From: CAVZVW01 sp963778845
GTDB taxonomy: Bacteria > Actinomycetota > Actinomycetes > Actinomycetales > Kineosporiaceae
Assembly: GCA_963778845.1 (NCBI GenBank)
Contig: CAVZVW010000005.1
Coordinates: 62,001 to 126,000 of the forward strand
Direction: 5' to 3'
DNA: 64,000 bases
A program made the translations under genes and the position numbers. Numbering within the stretch: position 1 is the stretch's first letter; each line of letters starts with the position of its first letter. Below the pieces are notes generated by a model. It saw nothing but the letters and a program-made list of their open reading frames with translations. It had not been told where the DNA came from and made no database searches. Positions 17,652-26,226 of the stretch are shown here, in pieces.

Positions 17652-17717
17652 GCGACCTCTGGTGCCCAGTCGTCGTCTTCACGCACGACTTAGGCGCACT
17701 CAGGCGCCAGAGGTCGC
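17652..17717 (-). terminator. Stem-loop straddling the 59-residue gene stop
   Basis: GCGACCTCTGGTGCC (17652-17666) pairs with GGCGCCAGAGGTCGC (17703-17717) across a 36-nt loop, with one G-T pair. One arm is the last codons of the 59-residue gene and the loop includes its stop, so it may end that transcript. There is no T-tract. Confidence 0.4.
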
Positions 17718-17879
17718 GGCGGGCTTGCCGTGCTCCGCCTCGGCCAACCGCTCGTGCAGGCGCGTCCGCACCTCGTCGGGTGTGTACGCGAGCCTCCGCC
17801 GCTGCGACCGCGCCACGACGACGCCCGTCGCTGCCACCCCTGCCAGGCCCGCGAGCCCGACCACCTTCCACCAGCGCAC
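17700..17879 (-). CDS. Small conserved actinobacterial protein (59 aa), one membrane segment
   Basis: The gene runs from GTG 17879 to TGA 17700. The protein begins with Trp-Trp and a short hydrophobic helix (VVGLAGLAGVAATGVVVA), then a basic segment (RSQRRR) and the motif AYTPDEVRTRLHERLAEA. Short proteins with a TM helix followed by the TPDEVR-x-RLHERLAEA pattern recur in actinobacteria, which is why I accept it despite its size. There is no ribosome site. A TAGCCT box ends 6 nt before the start, so it is probably leaderless and divergent from the gene at 17899. Function unknown. Confidence 0.65.
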   Translation of the reverse strand: MRWWKVVGLAGLAGVAATGVVVARSQRRRLAYTPDEVRTRLHERLAEAEHGKPAATSGA

Positions 17880-17884
17880 GCACC

Positions 17885-17891
17885 TAGGCTA
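17885..17891. promoter_or_regulatory. Overlapping divergent -10 boxes (bidirectional leaderless promoter)
   Basis: The plus strand reads TAGGCT (17885-17890), 8 nt before ATG 17899. The minus strand reads TAGCCT (17891-17886), 6 nt before GTG 17879. The two boxes share five bases and the two start codons are only 19 bp apart. Confidence 0.5.
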
Positions 17892-17898
17892 GCGACCC

Positions 17899-18627
17899 AT
17901 GGAGGTGCACCGTCTGAGCCTGGACCAAGCCATCGACCTGACGCGCACGGGCGACGTCTGGCTCTTCCGCGGGTCGAGCATGGCCGACCGCGCGATCCAG
18001 GTGACCACCAACGCCCCCGTCAACCACGTGGGCATGGCCGTGGCGATCGACGACCTTCCACCCCTGATGTGGCACGCCGAGCTGGGCCGCTCACTGGTGG
18101 ACATGTGGACGGGGACCCACCATCGCGGCGTCCAGCTCCACGACCTGCGCGACGCTGTCGTGGTCTGGGCCACCAAGTACGGGCAACGTGCATGGCTGCG
18201 CCAGCTGGACCACCACGTCAGCCGCGAGGAGGAGGACGCCGTGCTGCGCTGCATCGCCAGGCTCGACGGAACACCGTTCCCGAGCACCGCCCGGCTCGCG
18301 GCCCGATGGATGCGCGGTCGCCGTCCGGTTCGTCGCCTGGCCCTTCGGCGGCCCCTGCGCGCCGGCGTCGACGCCGCAGCCGCCGCCGACCCTGCCCCGG
18401 ACGGCGGGTCGAGCAGCATCGCGGGCGACCTCGAGTCGGCGTTCTGCGCCGAGGTGGTCGCCGTGTCGTATGCCGCGATGGGCCTGCTGCCCGGCGGCCG
18501 ACCGCCGAACTGGTACGACCCAGGCCGGTTCTGGAGCGGCGACGACCTCAGCCTCCAGCTCGGCGCCAGGCTCGGCGCAGAGATCGAGGTCGACGTGCCC
18601 GTAGGAACTCAGCGCTCGACTGCCTGA
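17899..18627 (+). CDS. Permuted papain-like (NlpC/P60 superfamily, YiiX-type) protein
   Basis: The product is 242 residues. The opening GDVWLFRGSSMADRAIQ with NHVGMAV is the His-containing half of permuted papain-fold enzymes, and the late segment SAFCAEVVAVSYAAMGLL supplies a cysteine at the helix start, giving the usual His-then-Cys order of circularly permuted NlpC/P60 proteins. No signal peptide is visible, so it probably acts in the cytoplasm or is associated with a membrane face. The substrate could be an amide or a thioester-linked lipid; the sequence does not tell. A TAGGCT box 8 nt upstream and no ribosome site suggest leaderless expression. Confidence 0.7.
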   Translation: MEVHRLSLDQAIDLTRTGDVWLFRGSSMADRAIQVTTNAPVNHVGMAVAIDDLPPLMWHAELGRSLVDMWTGTHHRGVQLHDLRDAVVVWATKYGQRAWLRQLDHHVSREEEDAVLRCIARLDGTPFPSTARLAARWMRGRRPVRRLALRRPLRAGVDAAAAADPAPDGGSSSIAGDLESAFCAEVVAVSYAAMGLLPGGRPPNWYDPGRFWSGDDLSLQLGARLGAEIEVDVPVGTQRSTA

Positions 18628-18856
18628 TGCCCTGCCGACGCCGGGCCGCGGAGCGGGGACGCCGCCCTGCCCGGTGAGCCTGCGGCGTCTGCCGTTCGAC
18701 CGGGCCGGGTCCATCGTCCCGGTCTCAACCATATCTGGCTCGTTAGCGTCGACCACGTCCCGTGATAACGGGCCGACACCACGATGCTGAGCCGGCTGGA
18801 CCGGCAGACCGTGCTCGCCAGCACAGGCCAGCTCGTGGCTGACGTGAGAGGACGTC

Positions 18857-20716
18857 ATGGCGAAGCTGATCCAGCAGCTGGACCAGGTGGTGATCCGCTT
18901 CGCCGGGGACTCCGGTGACGGCATGCAGATGACGGGCGAGCGGTTCGCTCAGGAGACCGCAGCCTTGGGGAACAACCTGTCCACACTTCCGAACTACCCG
19001 TCCGAGATCCGGGCACCGTCCGGGACCGTCGCCGGCGTCTCGTCCTACCAGGTGAAGTTCGCCGACCACGAGGTGCTGACCCCGGGCGACCCGCCCGACG
19101 TCCTCGTGGCCATGAACCCGGCCGCACTCAAGGCCAACCTGGCCGACCTGCGGCCGTCGGCCCTCGTGATCGTCAACAGCGACGAGTTCGGCAAGCGCGG
19201 CCTGTCGAAGGCCGGCTACGCGGCCAACCCGCTGGAGGACGGCTCGCTGACCGCCTTCGACGTGCATGTCGTGCCGATCACCTCTCTGACCGTGGGCAGC
19301 CTGACCGGGCTGGACGTGTCCCGCAAGGAGGGCGAGCGCGCCAAGAACATGTTCGCGCTCGGCCTGCTGAGCTGGATGTTCCACCGCCCGACCGAGGTGA
19401 CGATCGAGTACCTGGAGCAGAAGTTCGCCAAGCTGCCTGTCATCGCGCAGGCGAACATCGCCGCCTTCCGGGCCGGCTACAACTACGGCGAGACGACCGA
19501 GGTCTTCGCCGTCTCGTACGAGGTGGCCCCGGCGGCGCTGGCACCGGGCCGCTACCGCAGCATCACCGGCAACGTCGCGACGTCCTACGGCCTGCTCGCC
19601 GGCGCACGCCGCGCGGGCCTGCGGCTCTTCGTCGGCTCGTACCCCATCACCCCCGCCACCGACATCCTCCACGACCTCGTCAAGCACAAGAAGTTCGGCG
19701 TGATGACGTTCCAGGCCGAGGACGAGATCGCCGGTGTCTGCTCGGCGATCGGGGCCTCGTTCGGCGGGGCGATGGGCGTCACCACGACATCGGGGCCCGG
19801 CCTGTCCTTGAAGTCCGAGGCGATCGGGCTCGCGGTCTCCCTCGAGCTGCCCCTGGTGATCGTGAACGTGCAGCGCGGCGGGCCGAGCACCGGCCTGCCG
19901 ACCAAGACCGAGCAGTCCGACCTGCTCCAGGCCATGTTCGGGCGCAACGGCGAGGCCCCGGTCGCGGTCGTCGCCGCCAACTCGCCCGCGGACTGCTTCG
20001 ACACGGCGGTCGAGGCGGTGCGCATCGCCACGACCTACCGGACGCCAGTGATCATGCTGACCGACGGCACCCTGGCGAACGGCTCGCAGCCGTGGCGGAT
20101 CCCCGCGATGGCCGAGCTTCCGGACATGCCGGTGACGTTCACCACCGAGCCGAACGGCGAGAACGGCGCATTCCTGCCGTACCTGCGCGACCCGGAGACT
20201 CTTGCGCGACCGTGGGCCGTGCCCGGGACACCGGGGCTGGAGCATCGCATCGGCGGGTTGGAGAAGCTGGACGGCGCCGGGACCGTCTCCCACGACCCGG
20301 CCAACCACGAGTTCATGGTCCGCACGCGCGCCGCCAAGATCGCGGCCGTGCAGCGCTCGATCCCCGCGCTGGAGGTGCTGGACCCGCCGGGGCCGGACGG
20401 CCGCCGCGCGGACACCCTCATCCTCGGATGGGGGTCGAGCTACGGCCCCGTCGAGGCCGCATGCCGGCGGCTACGGCGCTCCGGCGTCCAGGTCGCGCAC
20501 GCCCACCTGCGCCACCTCAACCCGATGCCGGCCAACACCGGTGACGTCCTGCGCAGCTACGACCGGGTGATCGTGCCCGAGCTCAACCTGGGGCAGCTGG
20601 CGCACCTGCTGCGGGCGGCCTACCTGGTGGACGTCGAGAGCTACACCCAAGTGAGGGGAATGCCGTTCATGGCCGACGAGCTCGTCGAGGGGCTGCGGGA
20701 GGTGATCTCGCGATGA
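18857..20716 (+). CDS. korA: 2-oxoacid:ferredoxin oxidoreductase alpha subunit
   Basis: The product is 619 residues. The N-terminal gamma domain (about 8-190, VIRFAGDSGDGMQMTGERFA) is fused to the alpha pyrimidine-binding part (from about 225: SYPITPATDILHDLVKHK, FQAEDEIAGVCSAIGAS). This fused layout is that of KorA, which with KorB oxidatively decarboxylates 2-oxoglutarate to succinyl-CoA and reduces ferredoxin. It starts behind GAGAGG and overlaps korB by ATGA. Actinobacteria use this enzyme as an oxygen-tolerant alternative to the 2-oxoglutarate dehydrogenase complex. The exact oxoacid is inferred from family and operon. Confidence 0.93.
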   Translation: MAKLIQQLDQVVIRFAGDSGDGMQMTGERFAQETAALGNNLSTLPNYPSEIRAPSGTVAGVSSYQVKFADHEVLTPGDPPDVLVAMNPAALKANLADLRPSALVIVNSDEFGKRGLSKAGYAANPLEDGSLTAFDVHVVPITSLTVGSLTGLDVSRKEGERAKNMFALGLLSWMFHRPTEVTIEYLEQKFAKLPVIAQANIAAFRAGYNYGETTEVFAVSYEVAPAALAPGRYRSITGNVATSYGLLAGARRAGLRLFVGSYPITPATDILHDLVKHKKFGVMTFQAEDEIAGVCSAIGASFGGAMGVTTTSGPGLSLKSEAIGLAVSLELPLVIVNVQRGGPSTGLPTKTEQSDLLQAMFGRNGEAPVAVVAANSPADCFDTAVEAVRIATTYRTPVIMLTDGTLANGSQPWRIPAMAELPDMPVTFTTEPNGENGAFLPYLRDPETLARPWAVPGTPGLEHRIGGLEKLDGAGTVSHDPANHEFMVRTRAAKIAAVQRSIPALEVLDPPGPDGRRADTLILGWGSSYGPVEAACRRLRRSGVQVAHAHLRHLNPMPANTGDVLRSYDRVIVPELNLGQLAHLLRAAYLVDVESYTQVRGMPFMADELVEGLREVISR

Positions 20717-21777
20717 GCGCGACGATCGGCAACGGGGCAGGGACGATGCCGCCGCTGGACCTGCAGCCGGTGCTCTCCGCGAAGGACCTCAAGACCGACC
20801 AGGAGGTCCGCTGGTGCCCCGGCTGCGGGGACTACGCCATCCTCGCGGCGGTGCAGCAGTTCCTGCCGGAGCTGAACATCCCCCGCGAACGGCTTGTCTT
20901 CGTCTCGGGAATCGGCTGCTCTTCCCGGTTCCCGTACTACATGAACACGTACGGGATGCACTCCATCCATGGCCGCGCGCCCGCGATCGCCACGGGCCTG
21001 GCGGTCAGCCGTCCGGACCTGTCGGTGTGGGTGGTCACGGGGGACGGCGACGCGCTGTCCATCGGCGGCAACCACCTCATCCACGCGCTGCGGCGCAACG
21101 TCAACCTCAAGATCCTCCTGTTCAACAACAGGATCTACGGGCTGACCAAGGGCCAGTTCTCGCCGACCTCGGAGTTCGGCAAGGTCACGAAGACCTCCCC
21201 CTTGGGGTCGGTCGACTACCCGTTCAACCCGCTGTCGCTGGCCATCGGGGCGGGTGCGACGTTCGCGGCTCGCACCCTTGCATCGGACAGGGCGCACATG
21301 GCGTCGGTCTTCCGGGCGGCGGCGGCCCACGAGGGCACGGCCTTCGTCGAGATCTTCCAGAACTGCGAGATCTTCAACGACCACGCCTTCGAGCTGTTCA
21401 CCAAACCGGACTCTCGCGAGCAGTGGACTGTGCCCCTCACCTCGGGCGAGCCCCTGCGGTTCGGGCACGGTGGCACCTCCGGGGTCGTGCTCGACACCGA
21501 GGCGATGGGCCTGCGCGTGCGGCACGGCCTGGCAGGGGACGACTCGTCCGTCGTCGTCCACGACCCGACCCGGGAGGACCCGACGTACGCCTTCGCGCTC
21601 AGCAGGCTGGGGGACGACGACCCGCGCGTCACCCCGATCGGCGTGCTTCGCGACGTCGCCCTCCCCACCTACGACGAGCTGATGACCGAGCAGCTCACGC
21701 ACGCCCACGCCTCCGACGAGGCCGATCTCAACGACCTCTTCGTCGGCCGGGACTCCTGGGTGGTCGGCGAGGCCTGA
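20713..21777 (+). CDS. korB: 2-oxoacid:ferredoxin oxidoreductase beta subunit
   Basis: The product is 354 residues. It carries the thiamine-diphosphate motif GDGDALSIGGNHLIHALRRN with LLFNNRIYGLTKGQ, and the WCPGCGDY motif, whose cysteines help hold the [4Fe-4S] cluster of KorB proteins. The ATG overlaps the korA stop. Together they form the catalytic heterodimer. A strong hairpin follows 20 bp after the stop, so the operon is just korAB. Confidence 0.93.
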   Translation: MSATIGNGAGTMPPLDLQPVLSAKDLKTDQEVRWCPGCGDYAILAAVQQFLPELNIPRERLVFVSGIGCSSRFPYYMNTYGMHSIHGRAPAIATGLAVSRPDLSVWVVTGDGDALSIGGNHLIHALRRNVNLKILLFNNRIYGLTKGQFSPTSEFGKVTKTSPLGSVDYPFNPLSLAIGAGATFAARTLASDRAHMASVFRAAAAHEGTAFVEIFQNCEIFNDHAFELFTKPDSREQWTVPLTSGEPLRFGHGGTSGVVLDTEAMGLRVRHGLAGDDSSVVVHDPTREDPTYAFALSRLGDDDPRVTPIGVLRDVALPTYDELMTEQLTHAHASDEADLNDLFVGRDSWVVGEA

Positions 21778-21797
21778 GCCTGCCGGCCGAGACACGG

Positions 21798-21832
21798 GTG
21801 AGGGCCCCGACCGCATCGGTCGGGGCCCTCAC
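21798..21832 (+). terminator. korAB terminator hairpin
   Basis: A perfect 16-bp inverted repeat (21798-21813 and 21817-21832) with a 3-nt loop lies 20 bp after korB. It lacks a T-tract, which is common for terminators in GC-rich actinobacteria. Confidence 0.8.
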
Positions 21833-21915
21833 CTCGCCCAGATGGGACGCCTTCGGCCCCCCGTGCCGGGTCGTTCGTGGTAGGAATCAGCAGACGTGAA
21901 GGAGAGGGAAGGTCC

Positions 21916-22725
21916 ATGAACCGCATACTCGTGCTGGCGATGACCGTTTCCATGGCGCTGCTCGTCGGCGGATGCGGAGGCAGCAGCAGCGGAGCGGCGA
22001 GCACACCGTCCGCATCGGGCGGCAAGCTCGACGGCACGAGCTGGCAGCTGTCGGCCTACGCCGCCGCGGGCGCGACCAGCATGACGTCGGTTCCCGCGAA
22101 CGTCCGCGCGACGGCGGTGTTCACGGCGGACCGGGTGGCCGGTTCGGGCGGCTGCAACAGCTACAGCGGCCCGTACACCACCAGCCGGGCGACCATCCAC
22201 ATCGGCCCGCTCGCCTCGACGCAGATGGCCTGCATGGGCGCGGCCGGAGTGGTCGAGGCCCTGTACCTGAAAGGCCTCGAGGCCGCCGCCGGATACACGG
22301 TGACTGCGGCCGAGCTCACCCTGACCGGCGCTGACGGCAAGCCGATGCTGAGCTTCGCCGCTGCCAAGGCCCCGTCGCTGGTGGGCACCAACTGGACGGC
22401 CACGCAGATCAACAACGGCAAGCAGGGAGTCGAGTCCATCGTCGCCGGTACCACGGTGACGGCGGTCTTCGCCACCGACGGGACAGTCTCGGGCAGTGGG
22501 GGGTGCAACACGTACAACGGCTCCTACACCGTCAACGGCGCCGCCCTGACGTTCGGTGCGATCTCCAGCACGCAGAAGGCCTGTGCTGCCGACGTGAGCA
22601 CGCAGGAGGCCGCCTACCTGGCAGCACTGTCACGGACCACCACGTATCTCATCCAGAACGACCACCTGGAGCTGCGGGACGCCTCCGGCGCACTTCAGGT
22701 CGCCTACAGCGGGGTCGCGGGTTGA
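21916..22725 (+). CDS. Lipoprotein with two META domains (HslJ-like)
   Basis: The product is 269 residues from an ATG with GGAGAGG upstream. A lipoprotein signal peptide ends in LLVGGC. Two META domains follow, each starting with a G(T/T)xW strand (LDGTSWQLSAY; LVGTNWTATQI) and containing the family core SGGCNSYSGPY or SGGCNTYNGSY. META domains are found in HslJ and in secreted stress-related proteins and protease-inhibitor-like proteins. It is probably anchored on the outer face of the membrane. Function beyond that is unknown. Confidence 0.88.
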   Translation: MNRILVLAMTVSMALLVGGCGGSSSGAASTPSASGGKLDGTSWQLSAYAAAGATSMTSVPANVRATAVFTADRVAGSGGCNSYSGPYTTSRATIHIGPLASTQMACMGAAGVVEALYLKGLEAAAGYTVTAAELTLTGADGKPMLSFAAAKAPSLVGTNWTATQINNGKQGVESIVAGTTVTAVFATDGTVSGSGGCNTYNGSYTVNGAALTFGAISSTQKACAADVSTQEAAYLAALSRTTTYLIQNDHLELRDASGALQVAYSGVAG

Positions 22726-22803
22726 GCAGCCACGAAACGGCACGCTCGCCCGCATCGTCTTGACTCTTCGCCATCATGTGACTCTGCCGACGGAGGGCCA
22801 GAC

Positions 22804-23280
22804 ATGCAGCCGGATCGCGGTCGTCCGATCGTCGCCCTGCCAGGCGAAGGGCGCGCCATCGACATGGGCGCCTTCGGCATGACAGTAAAGGCAGACTCGA
22901 GCGACACCGGGGGGTCCTTCTCCCTTCTGGAGGCCGCGGAGCCTCCCGGCTTCGGACCGCCCATGCACACGCATGAGGATGCCGGCGAGGCGTTCTACGT
23001 CCTGGAGGGCGAGTACCTGATCTTCATGGAGGAGCGGGAGTATCGGTGTCCTGCCGGATCCTTCGTGTTCATTCCGGCTGGGCAGGTCCACGGGTTCCGC
23101 GTGGGCAAGGTCCCGAGCCGCAAGCTCAACATCTACAGCCCCGCCGCCATGGTGGGGTACTTCGACGCCCTGGAGCGTGCCGCTGCGTCGTCGGCTCCCC
23201 TCGACGCCGAATCGCTGGTGACGATGGCCGCACAGCACCACATGCGGGTGCTGGGCCCGGTCCCCGAGGGTTACTCCTGA
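22804..23280 (+). CDS. Cupin domain protein
   Basis: The product is 158 residues. The two cupin motifs are present: MHTHEDAGEAFYVLEGEY (metal-binding His and Glu) and PAGSFVFIPAGQVHGFRV. The C-terminal helices (YFDALERAAASSAPLDAESL) resemble quercetinase-like single cupins. A metal-dependent dioxygenase, isomerase or binding role is possible. A GGAGGG ribosome site sits in front of the ATG. It is a single gene. Confidence 0.85.
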   Translation: MQPDRGRPIVALPGEGRAIDMGAFGMTVKADSSDTGGSFSLLEAAEPPGFGPPMHTHEDAGEAFYVLEGEYLIFMEEREYRCPAGSFVFIPAGQVHGFRVGKVPSRKLNIYSPAAMVGYFDALERAAASSAPLDAESLVTMAAQHHMRVLGPVPEGYS

Positions 23281-23508
23281 CACCCCGGAACGCGGTCCCT
23301 GAGTGCGGAACCTCGGGGCGCTGCAGCGTCCTGGAGCGCGTGTCCGGTGAGCGCCACGCCCGATGGCGGCGCGCGACGGGCTGACACTTCCCCACCGAGC
23401 CGCCCCAACTGCGGCGGACAGGACGTTCCCCGCCCAGGCAGCCGGCGAACCCCACAACCGCACGGCGGCGTCGTGGATTCTCGTAGACTGGAGGGTACTA
23501 TCCATTCT
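23281..23508. other. Intergenic region before the MNT/HEPN locus
   Basis: This 228-bp stretch contains no gene that I can support. Its last 40 bp are AT-richer than the surroundings and hold the promoter of the HTH-MNT gene, with two related short motifs (ATTCTCGTAG and ATTCTATGAG) that could be regulator half-sites. Confidence 0.35.
23496..23501 (+). promoter_or_regulatory. Putative -10 box of a leaderless promoter (HTH-MNT)
   Basis: TACTAT is followed by seven bases and the ATG at 23509, with no ribosome site. Confidence 0.5.
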
Positions 23509-24096
23509 ATGAGAAGTGCTGCGCCGCTCATGGCGCCGCTGTTCCGCTCCGATGGGCAAGCTCGGCTGCTGGCTGAACTGCTGCTGACCGGTGAGGAGCT
23601 CAGCCTCACAGCACTCGCCGGACGCGCTGACGTGGCATACCCGACAGCACACCGGGAGGTGGCGCGCCTGCGTGACGCTGGGTTGCTGGTGGAACGGCGG
23701 GTGGGCAACACCAGGCTGCTGTCAGGGAACCCGGGCAGCCCGCTGCTCGCTCCGGTGCGAGCGATCCTCCTGGTGGCCATGGGTCCCGTCGTACTGCTAC
23801 GGCAGGAGCTCGGTGGCGTGGAGGGGATCAGGAGCGCGTTCCTGTTCGGCTCGTTCGCCGCCCGCGCCCTTGGTGTGCCCGGCCCGGCACCGAGCGATAT
23901 CGACGTCCTCGTTATCGGTGACCCCATCTCCAGCCAGGTGTACCAGGCGTGTCGCAAGGTCTCCGACCAGGTTGGACGAGTGGTGAACCCCACCGTGATG
24001 ACACCACAGGAGTGGGCGGCACAGACCGGTTTCGTGGCGGATGTGAAGGCCCACCCTGTCGTTGACGTGATCGGAGAGGTGTCCGAATGGCTGTAG
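23509..24096 (+). CDS. Winged-helix + nucleotidyltransferase (MNT) protein, probable antitoxin
   Basis: The product is 195 residues. A winged-helix DNA-binding domain (about 10-75: LSLTALAGRADVAYPTAHREVARLRDAGLLVERR) is followed by a minimal nucleotidyltransferase (about 95-190) with the diagnostic GSFAAR and the catalytic acid pair in SDIDVLVIGD. In MNT-HEPN modules the MNT protein neutralises the HEPN ribonuclease, and the fused HTH would let it repress its own promoter. The HEPN-like gene overlaps its stop by 10 nt. A TACTAT box 7 nt upstream suggests a leaderless message. The pairing and the antitoxin role are inferred from the known module. Confidence 0.8.
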   Translation: MRSAAPLMAPLFRSDGQARLLAELLLTGEELSLTALAGRADVAYPTAHREVARLRDAGLLVERRVGNTRLLSGNPGSPLLAPVRAILLVAMGPVVLLRQELGGVEGIRSAFLFGSFAARALGVPGPAPSDIDVLVIGDPISSQVYQACRKVSDQVGRVVNPTVMTPQEWAAQTGFVADVKAHPVVDVIGEVSEWL

Positions 24097-24546
24097 CTCC
24101 CCTGACGGCGATCCAGCAGCGAGCCGTGGACGCCATGGTGGCCAGCGGGGAGTTGCGAACCGTCACCCCCGATGGGGCCAAGGCCACAGCATTCCTGGCC
24201 GGCGCCGAGGCGGCCCTTGCTGACGTCCCGAACGTCACCCGGATCGAGAACAGGTACGACTTGGCGTACAAGGCCGCCCATGATGTCGGTGAGAGCATGG
24301 CTGGCGGCCTACGGGTACAAGGCGTCGTTCGGACCAGGCGCACATGAGAAGGTCGGCAAGTTCCTGGCGTCCATCTTCGACACGCCGCCGCCCAGCGAAG
24401 CCGCCGCCCACTACGACGTGATGAGGGCGGACCGCAACGCCAACCACTACCGGGCGCGCCCGGTCACACAGGCAGCCGCGAACGAGGCCGCCGCTGCCGC
24501 GAAGGTGCTCTACGACGCCGCGCTGAGGCGCGTGACAACCACCTGA
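24087..24546 (+). pseudogene. HEPN-domain partner of MNT, interrupted by a +1 frameshift
   Basis: The ATG lies inside the end of the MNT gene (10-nt overlap). The first frame encodes a helical segment ending at about 24300 (RIENRYDLAYKAAHDVGESM) and would then stop at 24347. The next frame continues the same kind of helical protein (LAAYGYKASFGPGAHEKVGK) to a stop at 24546, including RADRNANHY, which resembles the RN...HY end of HEPN domains. Removing one base near 24295-24305 would give one protein of about 152 residues. As read, the toxin-like partner is broken while the MNT gene is intact. A sequence error is the main alternative. Confidence 0.65.
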
Positions 24547-24743
24547 CGGCCCGCCACGTCACAGATCCCCACGATTAACCAGCATCGGCCCGGATGTTGG
24601 CAGCCTTCACAACTCCTCCCCCGGCTTGACCGAGCCATAACGAGCTGACGTCCCACGCCGCCAAGCGACGCCCCGCCTTGTGCACACCGCGTCGCAGCTC
24701 AAGGAACCCACAGCGCAAGCAAACGCCGATAGGTGAACGTCCA

Positions 24744-24749
24744 TAGACT
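24744..24749 (+). promoter_or_regulatory. Putative -10 box of a leaderless promoter (unknown gene)
   Basis: TAGACT is followed by six bases and the ATG at 24756, with no ribosome site. It lies at the end of a gap of about 209 bp in which I see no gene. Confidence 0.45.
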
Positions 24750-24755
24750 CACTCG

Positions 24756-26096
24756 ATGGTCGCCGACGATCCCTGGGGGGCCGACGTGCCGCCTGCCACC
24801 GTCAGCCAGGTGACCGCTGCGCTGCCGCCGCGGCTGGCTGAGCTGAGGGCGCTGAGCCGACGCCGTGACCTGCTGGCGGGGGAGCGCTGGGGGTTCCCGT
24901 CCGCCGAGGAGCTGCCCGAGGTAGCCGCCCTGGTGAGATCGGGCTGGTTCGCCCTGGACGGCGCTCCACTCCACGCGTGCCTTCCCGCGGTCTGGCCCGG
25001 CGAGCACCGTTGCTGGGTGCCGGACCGACTGCCTCAGGTCCGCCACCGCTTCGACGGCCAACGGCGATGGGTCGAGCCCTGGTCCCCGCAGGACCGGACC
25101 GAGGCCCGCGAGCACGTGGTGACCATCGCCGACGAGTGCGGCCTGCCGCCGCCACCCTTCGGGCGGATCTGGCTGATCCGGTCGCCGTGGCCGTCGATCG
25201 CCGTGGAGGTGCTGCTCCATCTGATCGGGCGACGGTGCGACCAGCGAGAACTGCCGTTGTTGCCCGACGGGTTCACCGCGGCCGCTCGCGAGCTGGTCGG
25301 CTGGGGCGAGCAGCAGCTCTGGGCCTGGTGGCCCGGGCCGACCGGCGCGGCCGCTCGGGCCTGGCGTCAGCGCGGCCGCGACGGCTCGCAGGCTGCCTCG
25401 GCCGTGCTTGCTGGGCTGGACCCCGAGATGACCGGCGTGTTGGCCGAAGGTGGACTGACCGAGGTCCAAGCGGTGGCATGGGCCCAGGCGCTCGACGTGT
25501 CCGGGCCCGCCGCTGTCGCGCAGGTGCCACGTTGGCGGGCCCTCGGCCTACCGCCCGATCCCCCGCCGCAGCTCGCCGGGGTAGCGGGCTGTTTGACGGT
25601 CGGGCAGGTAGGGGCCTGGCTCGCTGCGGGCTTCGACCTGGCCGCCGTCGAGCAGCTGAGCGGGTGCGATGTGCCGACGGCGCTGCGCTGGCGGGCGGCG
25701 GGGCTAAGCCCTGAGCAGACCCGTCAGGTGATGGAGGCCGACCCGACCCTGACCGAGGGCGAGCTGTCGGCCTTCGACACGGCCGGGATCGACTGGCCGG
25801 ACCAGCTGGCCTGGATCGCGCACGGCTTCGACGCCGACGCGGCGGCCACCTGGCGCCGGTTCGACGTCACCCCGATGCTGGCCCGCGCGTGGCGTTCGGT
25901 GGGCCGGAATGCGAGCGACGCTCTCGCTCAGGCGGACAGCGGCGGCGTGGGCCTGCCGCCCGGCATCGAGGTCGGCTGGATCGCGTTCGGGACAGATCCT
26001 CGCGACCGGCACTACGGGGTTGCGGATCCACCCGGTACCCGCGGCCAGTTCGCGCAGGAGCACCGCGGCGGTGATCACGGACTCCAGTACGGATAG
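24756..26096 (+). CDS. Unassigned protein with C-terminal helical WxxxG-type repeats
   Basis: The product is 446 residues, and I do not recognise a named family. The N-terminal 180 residues are Trp/Pro-rich (GRIWLIRSPWPSIAVEVLLH). From about residue 215 the protein becomes a run of related helical units, each with a Trp pair and a glycine: VAWAQAL, RWRALGLPPD, AWLAAGFDLAAVEQL, RWRAAGLSPEQTRQV, AWIAHGFDADAAATWRRF, ARAWRSVG. Repeats of this form suggest an alpha-solenoid for protein binding. No catalytic motif, signal peptide or membrane helix is visible. It sits beside the MNT/HEPN locus and starts from its own TAGACT box. Codon usage looks native. Confidence 0.75.
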   Translation: MVADDPWGADVPPATVSQVTAALPPRLAELRALSRRRDLLAGERWGFPSAEELPEVAALVRSGWFALDGAPLHACLPAVWPGEHRCWVPDRLPQVRHRFDGQRRWVEPWSPQDRTEAREHVVTIADECGLPPPPFGRIWLIRSPWPSIAVEVLLHLIGRRCDQRELPLLPDGFTAAARELVGWGEQQLWAWWPGPTGAAARAWRQRGRDGSQAASAVLAGLDPEMTGVLAEGGLTEVQAVAWAQALDVSGPAAVAQVPRWRALGLPPDPPPQLAGVAGCLTVGQVGAWLAAGFDLAAVEQLSGCDVPTALRWRAAGLSPEQTRQVMEADPTLTEGELSAFDTAGIDWPDQLAWIAHGFDADAAATWRRFDVTPMLARAWRSVGRNASDALAQADSGGVGLPPGIEVGWIAFGTDPRDRHYGVADPPGTRGQFAQEHRGGDHGLQYG

Positions 26097-26226
26097 GCCG
26101 GATCCTCACCCCCTGCGGCTCCAGCGCGCATAGCCCTCCGGCGGCGGAAACGGCCCAGTGCGATGGTCGCTGTCCTGACCCCGTGGGGGCCAGGGCAGCG
26201 GCGTGTTGTATGAAGATCACGAACTA

